Of a stretch of DNA of 64,000 nt, positions 8,763 to 17,600 are shown piece after piece. The DNA comes from JAUIJL01 sp965366625 (lineage in GTDB: Bacteria > Acidobacteriota > Thermoanaerobaculia > Multivoradales > J023). The stretch's first letter is position 1. The number at the start of each line of letters is the position of its first letter. Location: assembly GCA_965366625.1 (NCBI GenBank), contig CBDUGP010000026.1, positions 1-64,000 on the forward strand, written 5' to 3'. The notes under the pieces were generated by a model. That model had not been told where the DNA came from. It saw nothing but the letters and a program-made list of their open reading frames with translations, and ran no database searches. Made by a program: the position numbers and the translations under genes.

Positions 8763-10869
8763 CCTTGCGCTCCTCGGGGGTGTCGGGCCGGAGGCGGATT
8801 TCCTGTCGCGCAGTGGCCTGCACCACGGTGGGTTGAAGCACGCCGCTTTCAGCCTCCAGCTCGGGCACCACCCGATCCAAGAATTCTTGGCGATACCGTC
8901 GGTATCTCAGCTCGGCCTCGATCACCACCGGGCCCTCGGCTTCGGGCGGGATGTCGAGACGAAAGAGCTGGGTGTCGGAATATTTGGGGAAGACCACTCG
9001 CTTACCCTTGCCCCCGGCCTTTTTCCACAGCTGGTGTTCGCGCAGCTCTTCGCCGTGCTCGTCCACGGGCATGGACTCGAGCACCAGGGTGCCCTCGTCG
9101 CGACGGTTGCCGATCTCGTGTTCGTCGGTGCCCTGGTCGAGAATTCTTCGGGTCTTAGGATCGATTGCCCCCCATTCCGCGATGACTTGCCGGTTGCCGT
9201 CGAGGGCGCGCAGGTAGATCCACGACCGCACGAAGTCCAGCGGGCCGGTAATGAAATTGTGACCGGCCTTACGATTGAGGATCATCGCCCGGACCTCGAT
9301 TTGCTCACCGGCTCGGGCGGTTTCAGGAGCCGCCAACCGCAGGCTTGCCACCGGACCCTCGGGCCACAAATCGCCGAGCTCCGGTAAAGGGGTTTCGCCC
9401 CGAATCCACTCCTCGGTCAAGCGCACCTGCTGCTCGTGGTTTTCGAGCTTCATGGCCGCGGGAATGAAGAAGTTGGTGGCGATAAAACCGTGGTGGCGGT
9501 GGCTACCGTCATCGTCGCTTCGTCGCCGATCCCCAGCTTCACCGTGACCCGGATCGGTTGACGAGCTGACCAAACGCATATGGCAATCTCGGCAAGCCAG
9601 ATCGGTTTCCGGATCGTCGCTGTGCCAATGGCCGTTCTTCCACTCGTCGTATTGGTTTTGACCTTCGACCATGCCGAAGCGATTGAGCGCTTCGGGAATG
9701 AATTGCTTGTGGCAGGAAGCACACATTTCAGGGGTGCGCAGGAGGTTGCGGTCGTAGTCCGCCAGGTGTTGTTGGGGATAAGCGCGGATCAGAAAGTCGG
9801 AGATGGCTTTGCCGATGCCTTCGGTTTCGAGTTCGCCGATGTATTTGCGCGGTGGGGTCAGCACGTAGTCGGCATTGCCCCGCTGGTCGACCTCGGAAAT
9901 CGCGTGGCAGGCCACACATGAAATGCCCTCGTCCATGCCCGGGGCGGACAAGCTTTGGTTGTGCAAGTCCTTGGCTCCGGCGAAGAGCGAAATCGGATCA
10001 TGGCAGCCGGCGCAATAGCGGGTTTCGGCGGGTCCTCGATCTTCGGCAAACCGGCGTTGTACCGCCTGGAACGGGGTATTCATGGCGGCGAATCGGTGCG
10101 CGCTCGGTAGCCATTCGTCGAGGATCTGGCGATGGCAACCGGCGCTGCCGCACGAGCGGGAGCCGGCGAGTAGCTCCGATTTCACCAACAGCGAATCCGA
10201 GGTGCGGGCGAAAGTTGGAGCGAAGGGGTTGCCGCGATATTCCTCGAATTGTTGCGCGTAGGCCGGCAAGGAATACCCCTCGGGCGGAGGATGGCTGAAT
10301 TGGCGGGCCGGCCATGCGAGAGCCAGCATTGCTACCAACATGGCGGGCACTGTCAGCAAGGCAATCTGTCGACGGCGAAAAACCGCCATGGCCGAGGCCA
10401 TTTCCGGGTCCCGAGCCGCCGCAGGGCGGCGGCGCAGCCAAGCGGCGAGGAGATGGGCCAGGCACAAGCCGAGCACCGCCAGCCCCGACACTAGGTGGAG
10501 CCAATCCCAGGGTTCCCGAACCCGTGGGCCGCTCCAGGCGAGCCAGGTCACCACCAAGCCGGTGGTTAGGGCAACGGCTGCTAAGGCCATCAACGCCCAG
10601 CCAAAGAAACTCGAAGCCGTGGTTTTCTGACCTCCCCACACCCCCACATGGCGAACGGTGTAGATCCCAAAAGGCACCACAAAAACCAAGCCGACGGCAG
10701 TGTGGATCAACATGATCCATTGGGAAGCCACGGAGAAAGGGCCGAAATAGGTCCACACTCCGGAAAGGCCTGCGAAGAGCAGGAAGGCCGAAACCGCGGA
10801 GGCCAACCGGCTGGACCAACCCTTGTGGGCCGCCTCGCGAGGTTTAAAGGTTGTGGGGTTCGTGCTCAA
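8755..10869 (-). CDS. Cytochrome b561-like membrane domain fused to pentaheme cytochrome c
   Basis: The N-terminal part has four transmembrane helices with a histidine in or near each (LIHTAVG, YTVRHVG, WLHLVSG, LAHLLAA). That pattern suits a diheme b-type domain oxidising quinol. A fifth hydrophobic helix follows. Then come CGSAGCH (C-x4-CH) and four C-x2-CH sites: CAGCH, CVACH, CASCH and CRDCH. The last 200 residues are a heme-free beta domain. The role is inferred to be electron transfer from quinol to the periplasm. The frame is open up to 10992 (TTG), but that extension contains a 3 x 17-bp repeat that suits non-coding DNA, so I chose the TTG at 10869 (704 residues); the start is uncertain. 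Confidence 0.85.
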   Translation of the reverse strand: MSTNPTTFKPREAAHKGWSSRLASAVSAFLLFAGLSGVWTYFGPFSVASQWIMLIHTAVGLVFVVPFGIYTVRHVGVWGGQKTTASSFFGWALMALAAVALTTGLVVTWLAWSGPRVREPWDWLHLVSGLAVLGLCLAHLLAAWLRRRPAAARDPEMASAMAVFRRRQIALLTVPAMLVAMLALAWPARQFSHPPPEGYSLPAYAQQFEEYRGNPFAPTFARTSDSLLVKSELLAGSRSCGSAGCHRQILDEWLPSAHRFAAMNTPFQAVQRRFAEDRGPAETRYCAGCHDPISLFAGAKDLHNQSLSAPGMDEGISCVACHAISEVDQRGNADYVLTPPRKYIGELETEGIGKAISDFLIRAYPQQHLADYDRNLLRTPEMCASCHKQFIPEALNRFGMVEGQNQYDEWKNGHWHSDDPETDLACRDCHMRLVSSSTDPGHGEAGDRRRSDDDGSHRHHGFIATNFFIPAAMKLENHEQQVRLTEEWIRGETPLPELGDLWPEGPVASLRLAAPETARAGEQIEVRAMILNRKAGHNFITGPLDFVRSWIYLRALDGNRQVIAEWGAIDPKTRRILDQGTDEHEIGNRRDEGTLVLESMPVDEHGEELREHQLWKKAGGKGKRVVFPKYSDTQLFRLDIPPEAEGPVVIEAELRYRRYRQEFLDRVVPELEAESGVLQPTVVQATARQEIRLRPDTPEERKGG

Positions 10870-10876
10870 AGTCCCG

Positions 10877-10927
10877 CTCTTTCGCGCCGTGGTCTCTTTC
10901 GCGCCGTGGTCTCTTTCGCGCCGTGAT
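10877..10927. repeat. 3 x 17-bp tandem repeat
   Basis: CTCTTTCGCGCCGTGGT is present three times in a row, the last copy with two changes. The period is not a multiple of three. It lies just upstream of the chosen start of the multiheme gene and argues against a start further out. Confidence 0.9.
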
Positions 10928-10992
10928 GTCCCATCTCGGCAACGCTCGACTGGATGGGTGAGTTGGGTTAACAGGAAGCCTAAGACTCCCAA

Positions 10993-11416
10993 CCCAACAA
11001 TGCACCACGGCTCTGGGTGGGGCGACCCGCCTAAAGAGGTTGGAAAGGGTGGGCTGCGCGCGTAAAGGAGGTGAAGAGAAAAACTTCGTTGGGATGATTT
11101 GGCGGTATTTTCGCCGGACTACGTAGCTTTATTCGATTGGCACCGTAGTGTTGTCCGGGGGAAGAACCCGACCTTTGAGGCGCGGGTTCGGAGGCACAGC
11201 GGACTTGAAAGGTCTTGAGGACAGGTAAGGAGAACCCGCGGGGGCAGCCGATTTGCTCAGGCAATCGGTCGACGATACGGGAACTTTATGCTAGAAAAGT
11301 CTGCATTATGAGCTAGTTGAGCGTTATCCCTAACGATGATGGCGCTGCTAGAGCGGCTCTCTTTGAGGGTCGTATCAATGAACGGGTTGAATACCCAAAA
11401 AAATGAGGAGCTCTCG
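10993..11416 (+). promoter_or_regulatory. Structured leader region upstream of the graspetide precursor
   Basis: No gene is seen in this stretch. Several complementary segments suggest a folded 5' leader. TGTCC near 11153 can pair with GGACA (11218-11222), and GACCTTT (11170-11176) with AAAGGTC (11208-11214). CGCGGGTTC (11181-11189) can pair either backwards with GAACCCG (11164-11170) or forwards with GAACCCGCG (11232-11240). A hairpin follows at about 11247-11268. The two exclusive pairings recall an attenuator or riboswitch, but I do not recognise a known class. Confidence 0.35.
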
Positions 11417-11545
11417 ATGAGCAACGAAAAGAAGCCTTTCTTCGCGCGTTTCCTGGAGCAGCAGAAGAATCAGGTCAAAACCGGTGTGACCGCCGGCCGG
11501 CCTGACCAAACCATGAAGTACCCGTCCGACAACGACGAGTATTGA
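11417..11545 (+). CDS. Graspetide precursor peptide (microviridin/marinostatin type)
   Basis: The peptide has 42 residues. The leader carries PFFARFLEQQ (7-16), the conserved PFFARFLE helix that microviridin ATP-grasp ligases bind. The core at the C-terminus is TMKYPSDNDEY (32-42). Microviridins have T-x-K-Y-P-S-D-x-E-E, with Thr-Asp and Ser-Glu esters and a Lys-Glu amide. Marinostatin has TMRYPSDSDE with two esters. This core has the lysine and terminal Glu of the first type and the TM and DxDE spacing of the second. AGGAG precedes the ATG. Two ATP-grasp genes follow on the same strand. The product is predicted to be a cyclised protease inhibitor. Confidence 0.93.
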   Translation: MSNEKKPFFARFLEQQKNQVKTGVTAGRPDQTMKYPSDNDEY

Positions 11546-11658
11546 TCGGTGACGGGTCGGCGGATCGCCGCCGACCCGTGCTTCCCCCGGTCAAGGCGTT
11601 TGTGTCCGCTCGCCGACCTTCCGTGGTCACATTTCGTCAGTTGGAGGATCCGCTGCCC

Positions 11659-12651
11659 ATGCCGAAGTCACGGCCTACGGTGTTGCTCTTGACCCATCAC
11701 CGAGATTTTTTCGTCATCGACCGAGTGATCGCGGAACTCGAAACACGGGGTGCTCGGGCGATCAGGGTGGATACAGATAGATTTCCCGCGCAGCTGAGCC
11801 TGAGCACCACTTGGGACGGTACGCGGATGCGGTATCTGCTCGACGACGGCGAGCATACGGTCTGGGGGCAAGAGGTGAGCGCGGTTTGGACCCGTAGCCT
11901 GTGGCCGCCGACGGTGCTCGATCAGGTCGATGAGCAGCATCGGGAAGGCTGTCGTGATCAAAGCCGAGAGGCCTTGGAAGGTTTTCTCGATGGTCTGGCC
12001 GAGGCGCGTTGGATCAGCCCCTTATTTCAGATTTCTCGATCCAGCAACAAAATTCGTCAGCAACGACTGGCGGCTGAGGTGGGTTTGTCGACACCGCCAA
12101 CTTTGGTGACGAACGATCCTGATCAAGCCCGGGCGTTTTACCTTGAGCATCAAGGTCAGGTGGTTGCCAAGATGTTGCACGCCCTCGGCCGATTTATGGG
12201 CAAACCCAAGGTTTGGGTGCCCACCTCGGAACTCACCGAGCAGGATCTCGAGCACCTCGACGGCTTGCGGCTCGCGCCGATGATTTTCCAAAAAAAGATC
12301 TCCAAGGCCAAAGAGCTGAGAATCAAATTTATCAACGACCGGCTTTTTGTCGGTGCGGTCGAGGGCTTCCAGACCGCGGCCGGTGCCGTGGATTGGCGTC
12401 AATCGGAGGCGCAGGAAGTCGGTTGGTTGCCGGGCTCCGTTCCCGCCGAGGTCGAAGGCAAATTGTGTCGATTGATGGCCGCCTTGGGATTGATCGCCGG
12501 GGCTATCGACCTCATCGTCACGCCGTCGGGCGACCATGTATTTTTGGAGGTCAATCCGCTGGGGGAGTGGGGCATGTTGGAGCGGGATCTCGATCTGCCG
12601 ATCGCCTCCGCCGTGGCCGACGCCCTCCTGAGCCCCAAACCTCTTTCTTAG
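11659..12651 (+). CDS. ATP-grasp ligase for graspetide cyclisation (MvdD-like)
   Basis: The product is a 330-residue ATP-grasp protein starting MPKSRPTVLLLTHHRDFFVI, with GGAGG well placed before the ATG at 11659. The frame is open further upstream to the precursor stop, but that stretch is not protein-like. N-terminal lobe landmarks are DTDRFP and AVWTRSLWPP. ATP-grasp landmarks are VVAKMLHALGRF, APMIFQKKISKAKELRI, AAGAVDWR and the metal-binding end GAIDLIVTPSGDHVFLEVNPLGEWGMLE. In microviridin pathways one ligase makes the ester bonds and the second the amide; which one this is cannot be settled from sequence alone. It lies 113 bases after the precursor. Confidence 0.92.
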   Translation: MPKSRPTVLLLTHHRDFFVIDRVIAELETRGARAIRVDTDRFPAQLSLSTTWDGTRMRYLLDDGEHTVWGQEVSAVWTRSLWPPTVLDQVDEQHREGCRDQSREALEGFLDGLAEARWISPLFQISRSSNKIRQQRLAAEVGLSTPPTLVTNDPDQARAFYLEHQGQVVAKMLHALGRFMGKPKVWVPTSELTEQDLEHLDGLRLAPMIFQKKISKAKELRIKFINDRLFVGAVEGFQTAAGAVDWRQSEAQEVGWLPGSVPAEVEGKLCRLMAALGLIAGAIDLIVTPSGDHVFLEVNPLGEWGMLERDLDLPIASAVADALLSPKPLS

Positions 12652-12752
12652 TTCTCTGGACCCACCTTTATTTCTAGGACGGGCTTTCAAGCCCCCAGCA
12701 TCCGTCGATTATCGTCGGCGACCCGAGGTCGCCGGTTGAGGAGTAGATCGCC

Positions 12753-13784
12753 ATGACCGTGTTGATCATGACCCACAGTGAAGAGAATTCCAGCTACGAC
12801 ACGGTTCGAGTCGAGCTCGAGAAATTAGGCCATGAGGTCTATCGCTACGATACAGATCTCTTTCCAACGGCAGTCACCCTGGCCGCGACCCACGGCCCAG
12901 ACGGGGAGTCGTTCCAGATCCGCAGATCCTCCACGGATGGCCAGTCCACAGAGACCCACCTGGTGGATTTGAGTCAAATCAGCGCGGTTTGGAACCGGCG
13001 ATATTTCACCGCCCGGGCCCTTCCCGAAGAGCTAGATTTTCAGTTGCGAGAGCCGTCGGTTGAGGAGTCGCGTCGCAGTCTTTTCGGCTCGGTGGCATGC
13101 TTGGACGTGTTTTGCTTGGATCCTTTGAAAGACTCCCACTATGCCCGGCACAAGGGGCTACAGCTGCGATTGGCCCGCGAGCTGGGCATGGATATTCCGC
13201 GCACGTTGATCACCAACGACGCGGACGAAGTGCGAGCCTTTGCCGGCTCGGTGGACGGCGGTGTGGTGTGCAAGATGATGACTTCTTTCGCTGTGCACGA
13301 CGATCAGGGACGGGAAAATGTGGTCTTCACCAACCCGCTTTCCGATCGAGATCTGGACGAGCTGACCGGGCTGGATCTGTGTCCGATGACCTTCCAGGAA
13401 AGCATCGAGAAACAGCTGGAGCTGCGGGTGACGATCGTCGGGCATCAGGTCTTCAGCGCGTCGATCGATTCCCAAAGCTCGGCTCGTGCCACCCACGACT
13501 GGCGTCGCGACGGCGCCGAACTCGCCGAGTCGTGGCAGCCCTATGAGCTGCCGCGCGAACTCGAAGGCCGCCTGTTGAGCCTGTGCTCCCGGTTGAGCCT
13601 CAACTACGGCGCGATCGACTTGATTCTGACCCCGGACGGACGTTTCGTTTTCCTTGAAATCAATCCGGTGGGCGAATTCTTTTGGCTGGAGAAGAATCCC
13701 GGGTTTCCGATTTCAAAAGCGATCGCCGAAGTTCTGGTGGATCCCGGTAAACGCCGCGTGCAAGGACGCAATCCTCACCTCTGA
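12753..13784 (+). CDS. Second ATP-grasp ligase of the graspetide cluster (MvdC-like)
   Basis: This 343-residue protein is a paralogue of the preceding ligase, with the same order of landmarks: MTHSEENSSYDTVRVELEKL, YDTDLFPTAV, AVWNRRYFTA, VVCKMMTSFAV, CPMTFQESIEKQLELRV, THDWRRDG and GAIDLILTPDGRFVFLEINPVGEFFW. GAGGAG lies about 10 bases before the ATG. Having two ligases is the microviridin arrangement; marinostatin makes do with one. That supports formation of an amide through the core lysine as well as esters. No dedicated acetyltransferase or ABC exporter is adjacent, so trimming and export must rely on genes elsewhere or differ from cyanobacterial pathways. Confidence 0.92.
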   Translation: MTVLIMTHSEENSSYDTVRVELEKLGHEVYRYDTDLFPTAVTLAATHGPDGESFQIRRSSTDGQSTETHLVDLSQISAVWNRRYFTARALPEELDFQLREPSVEESRRSLFGSVACLDVFCLDPLKDSHYARHKGLQLRLARELGMDIPRTLITNDADEVRAFAGSVDGGVVCKMMTSFAVHDDQGRENVVFTNPLSDRDLDELTGLDLCPMTFQESIEKQLELRVTIVGHQVFSASIDSQSSARATHDWRRDGAELAESWQPYELPRELEGRLLSLCSRLSLNYGAIDLILTPDGRFVFLEINPVGEFFWLEKNPGFPISKAIAEVLVDPGKRRVQGRNPHL

Positions 13785-13848
13785 GTTGTCTTTGTTTTGG
13801 CACGCAGGAGGGGGCTTGGGTGGGGCACCGGGGGGCTTGGGGGGGGCA

Positions 13849-13878
13849 ACGGATCCGAAGTGTCGGCCTCGGATCCGT
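13849..13878. terminator. Stem-loop between convergent genes
   Basis: ACGGATCCGA (13849-13858) pairs perfectly with TCGGATCCGT (13869-13878) around 10 bases. It sits between the second ligase (plus) and the cysteine-rich protein (minus). A U-run is absent, so its role as a bidirectional terminator is inferred from position. Confidence 0.5.
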
Positions 13879-13892
13879 GGTTGAGTCTAGGC

Positions 13893-14288
13893 TCAGTGAC
13901 AGATTGCAGTAGGCGGGGAATCGCCTAAAAGCTCGCAAATGCCTGAGCAGCAACCCGCGTTGCCAACGAAAAGGCAGTCGTCGCCGGGGCGGCCACAACG
14001 CGCTTGGGTTTCAATGGGTAGGAAGCTGGGGGTCTCGAAGAGGATTACGGACAGGGGTGCGATGTCGGTCTCTTGGGCAGCGTCGGCCACTTGGTTGTCG
14101 GTTGCTGGGTTGTCGGTTGCTTGGGTGCTGACATAGCAACCGGGGACAGAGGCCTCGCCGTCGGCGATCCAATGCAGACCTGCGGGAGCTTCAACGGGCT
14201 CGGCATCGGACGCCGAAGCATTTGCGGCGGCGAAGCTGAGCATCATCACGAAAAGAGAGAGCGCTAGGCATTTCAACGTGTGCTTCAT
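13893..14288 (-). CDS. Secreted small protein with knottin-like cysteine pattern
   Basis: The protein has 131 residues with a signal peptide (about 1-26, ANASA). The middle region has a repeated ATDNPATDN. Mature cysteines are one isolated Cys (VPGCYV) and, in the last 34 residues, CGRPGDDC, then GCCSGIC and a final C: C-x6-C-x7-CC-x3-C-x11-C. That is the spacing order of inhibitor cystine knot peptides, including the typical CCSGxC. It is the last reading frame before the graspetide genes on the opposite strand. AAAGGAACC precedes the ATG. It could be an inhibitor, toxin or structural peptide; the fold is inferred from cysteine spacing only. Confidence 0.75.
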   Translation of the reverse strand: MKHTLKCLALSLFVMMLSFAAANASASDAEPVEAPAGLHWIADGEASVPGCYVSTQATDNPATDNQVADAAQETDIAPLSVILFETPSFLPIETQARCGRPGDDCLFVGNAGCCSGICELLGDSPPTAICH

Positions 14289-14545
14289 ACTGGTTCCTTT
14301 TAGGACAGGTCAATTTCAACTGCGTGCGCAGGCCTCAAGGCACTGAGCGGTTAGATGTGATGATTTTAGCCTAAACAATAGTGATTTTTGCCAATATGTG
14401 CAATTTAGTGGTCGGATCACGGGCCCTGACGACCGCCCACGCTGGGCCGACGCCCTTGACTTGGTTCTGGATGGCGCTGGAAGATCCTGATCCAAACACT
14501 TGAGTTATCCTGAAGCTCAATGATTCGAGTCGGAGGAAGCAGGCA

Positions 14546-14671
14546 TTGAAGTTTTTAGACAGGTTCGCTCGGACCCTCGACGATTTAATACCCCACGGCT
14601 CGGGAGGCTCCCAACAACCTGAAGATCCGGAGCCGCCGGATCCGGGTGACACCCTGCCGCCTCCGGGCTGA
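14546..14671 (+). CDS. Possible 41-residue acidic, proline-rich small protein upstream of the kinase-TPR gene
   Basis: A TTG-started frame begins MKFLDRFARTLDDLIPHG and continues into a tail rich in Pro, Glu and Asp, ending TLPPPG. A strong CGGAGGAAG lies 6-8 bases before the TTG. It ends 19 bases before the chosen GTG of the kinase gene, so the two could be cotranscribed. I recognise no family. The alternative is that this is just the leader of the kinase gene. Confidence 0.35.
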   Translation: MKFLDRFARTLDDLIPHGSGGSQQPEDPEPPDPGDTLPPPG

Positions 14672-14690
14672 CGCATCGGGACGGAACTCT

Positions 14691-17600
14691 GTGGACCCTT
14701 TTAGGCGCCGGCGAGTTGAGGATATTTTTCTGGCGGCCGTGGAGCTGGAACCTGGGGCACAGGCTGCTTTTGTTGCCAATGCCTGTGCCGCCGATGCCGA
14801 TCTACGCCACGAGGTCGAAGATTTGCTGCGCGCGGATTCGGAGGCCACGAGCTTTCTCCAGGTCCTTGGCCCACAGGTCTCCCCTCGACAGTGGATGGTG
14901 CAAGCCCTGGCAGAGGCGGCTGACGGGCCCGCAGGTTCGGTAGGCCGGATCCCCGACGGCACCCTGCTCGCCGGTCGATTTCGCGTCCACCGCTTTCTCG
15001 CCGCGGGCGGAATGGGGGAGGTGTATGAGGCCCAGGACACCGTGCTCGGCGAGCGGGTGGCGATCAAGACCATCGCGCCGAGAATCGCGGGCTCAGCCCG
15101 GGCCATGGAACGATTTCAACGCGAGGTGCACCTGGCTCGAAAGGTGACCCATTCCTCAGTTTGCCGGATCTACGACATTTTCTGCCATGGCCCCGACAAC
15201 GGGAGGGACCCAGATTTGGTCTTCCTCAGCATGGAGCTGCTCGAAGGCGAAACTCTGCAGGCGCGCCTCGAACGTCTGGGTCGGCTGACCCCCGAAGCCG
15301 CGCTCCACATCACCCGACAGTTGGTCGACGGGTTGGACGCCGCCCACCGAGCGGGCATAGTGCATCGCGATCTCAAAGCTGCCAACGTGTTGTTGGTACC
15401 GGACGGCGTCCAAGACCGGGCGGTGGTGACCGACTTCGGCTTGGCGCGGCGTCAGGCCGTGGCCGAAGCGGCGGAGGAGGCCTCGGGTAGCGCCCTGACC
15501 GAGACGGGTTTGATGTTGGGGACGCCCGCGACCATGGCCCCCGAGCAAGTGACGGGTGGGGAGATCACGGCCGCCACCGATATCTATGCCCTGGGCGTGT
15601 TGCTCTACCAGATGGTGACGGGGCGGTTGCCGTTCGAGGCTGAAACCCAACAGGAGGCGATTTATAAACGACTGCACGCGAAACCCACGCCACCGCGAGC
15701 CCATGTGGCAGATCTCGACCGCCGATGGCAGAGGGTGATCCTCAAATGTTTGGAAAGGCGGCCTCAGGACCGCTTTGCGACCGTGCGCGAGGTGTTCCAA
15801 GGGCTCGGTTCGCAGAGTTTCCGGCCCTTTGGGTCGAGCTTGATCGGGTCGATTTTAAGGCCGGCTTTATCGAGTAGAAGGTCCCAGGCCCTCGCAGTCG
15901 TAGTCTTGGTTTGCGTGGCGGCGCTGATCTTCTTTCTCACCCGTGCTGAGCGGGGACCGGACTTGGTCTTGCGGGGGACTGCGGAGGGTGACGTCCCTAC
16001 TGCCGTGGTGGCACGGCGCTCGGTAGCGGTGATCGGCTTCGAAAGCTTAAGCGGCGAAAGCTCAAGCGGCGAGCGGGGCGCGGAGTGGTTGTCGACGGCC
16101 CTTTCCGAAATGCTTTCCATGGAGCTTGCCCGGGGGCATGAGCTGCGGGTGGTGCCCGGTGAGACCGTGGCTCGCATGCGCCTGGATCTGGAGTTGCCGT
16201 CGGCCTCGTCGCCGGCAGCCGACACGTTGGCTCGGATTCGGGCCTATCTCGGGACCGATTGGGTGATCCTCGGCTCCTATTTTCTCAGCCATTCCAAAGG
16301 GTCGGGCGCCCTCAGCGGGCAAGCGGCGGGCGATGTCGTGCGGCTCGACCTGCGCTTGGAGGAAGTCTCGACTGGGCGGACCCTGATTCTGCTGACCGAA
16401 AGCGGTGAAGTCGGCGATTTGTTGGGACTTGTGGATCGTGTCGGCCGCCAGTTGAGGCAACGGCTCGGTGTCCATGATCCCGTGGACGCCGAGGTTGGTG
16501 CATTGACGGCCGCAACCCCGGCAACCCAGCTGTACGTGCAAGGGCTTGCCGAGCTGCGCAGATTCGATGTGTCGGGAGCGCGGGACGCGTTGGTGGAGGC
16601 GGCGCGTCTCGATCCGAGTTCGGCTCTGATCCAAACGGCCCTTGCGGAAGCGTGGACCACGCTCGGTTTTGAAACACGGGCTGCGCAGGCCGCCGAGACC
16701 GCCCTGGAGTTGGCGGAAGGACTGTCGCGGGATCAGCGGTTGCGCATCGAAGGGCGTGCTTTCGAAGCCCGCAAGGACTGGCCTCGGGCGATTGAGACCT
16801 ACAGGGTTTTGTTCGGTTTTTTCCCCGATCACCTCGAAGACGGCCTGCGCCTGGCTTCGGCACAAACCGCCGGTGGTCGAGCACAGGAGGCTCTGGAGAC
16901 CTTAGTGAGCCTCAAGGAATTGTCGGCGCCGTCGGGCGACGATCCCCGTATCGAACTCGAAGAGGCGACGGCGGCTTTGGCGTTGGGCGAATACCCACGG
17001 GCCTTGAGAGCAGCAGGCCGAGCCCGGGAGCGCAGTCTGGAACTCGGGGCGCGATGGCTGTCCGCTCGCTCTTCCTACCTCGAAGGCAACGCGCTCCTGC
17101 GTTTGCGCGAATACGGCGGTGTGGTCGATCGGGCCCGGGTCGCCTCGGAGATTTACGAGCAGCTCGGAGACCAACGCGGCATGGCCGACACGCTCAATTT
17201 GCGCGCCAACGTGGCCTACTTCGAACGTCGGCTCGACGATGCCGAAGCGCTTTACCTCGAAGCGCTCGAAATCCATCGTCGGCTCAGCTCCAGGGCGGGC
17301 GTGATGACCCTCAGCAACAATCTTGCAAATGTCCGCTTGCTGGGCGGGGACCTCGACGGAGCCCGCCGGCTCTATGACCGTTCGCTCATCATTGCCCGTG
17401 AAATCTCCCATGCGGACGGTGAAGCGCGTGGGCTGTACAATTTGGGTTTGTTGGCTTGGCGTCAGAACGATTTGAGCGGTGCGCGCGACTTCTATCGGCA
17501 GGCCCTTGAGATCACGCGGCGAACCGGCGACCGCAGAAGGATGGCCCAAAGCCTGAACAACCTTGGCCTGGTGTTGCGGCGGCTGGGAGATTTGGACGGC

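Noticed and set aside
11064..11115. AAAGGAGGTGA, a perfect ribosome-binding sequence (also reminiscent of a 16S rRNA 3' end read on the other strand)
   Set aside because: No start codon with a useful frame follows at the right distance, and no other rRNA sequence surrounds it.
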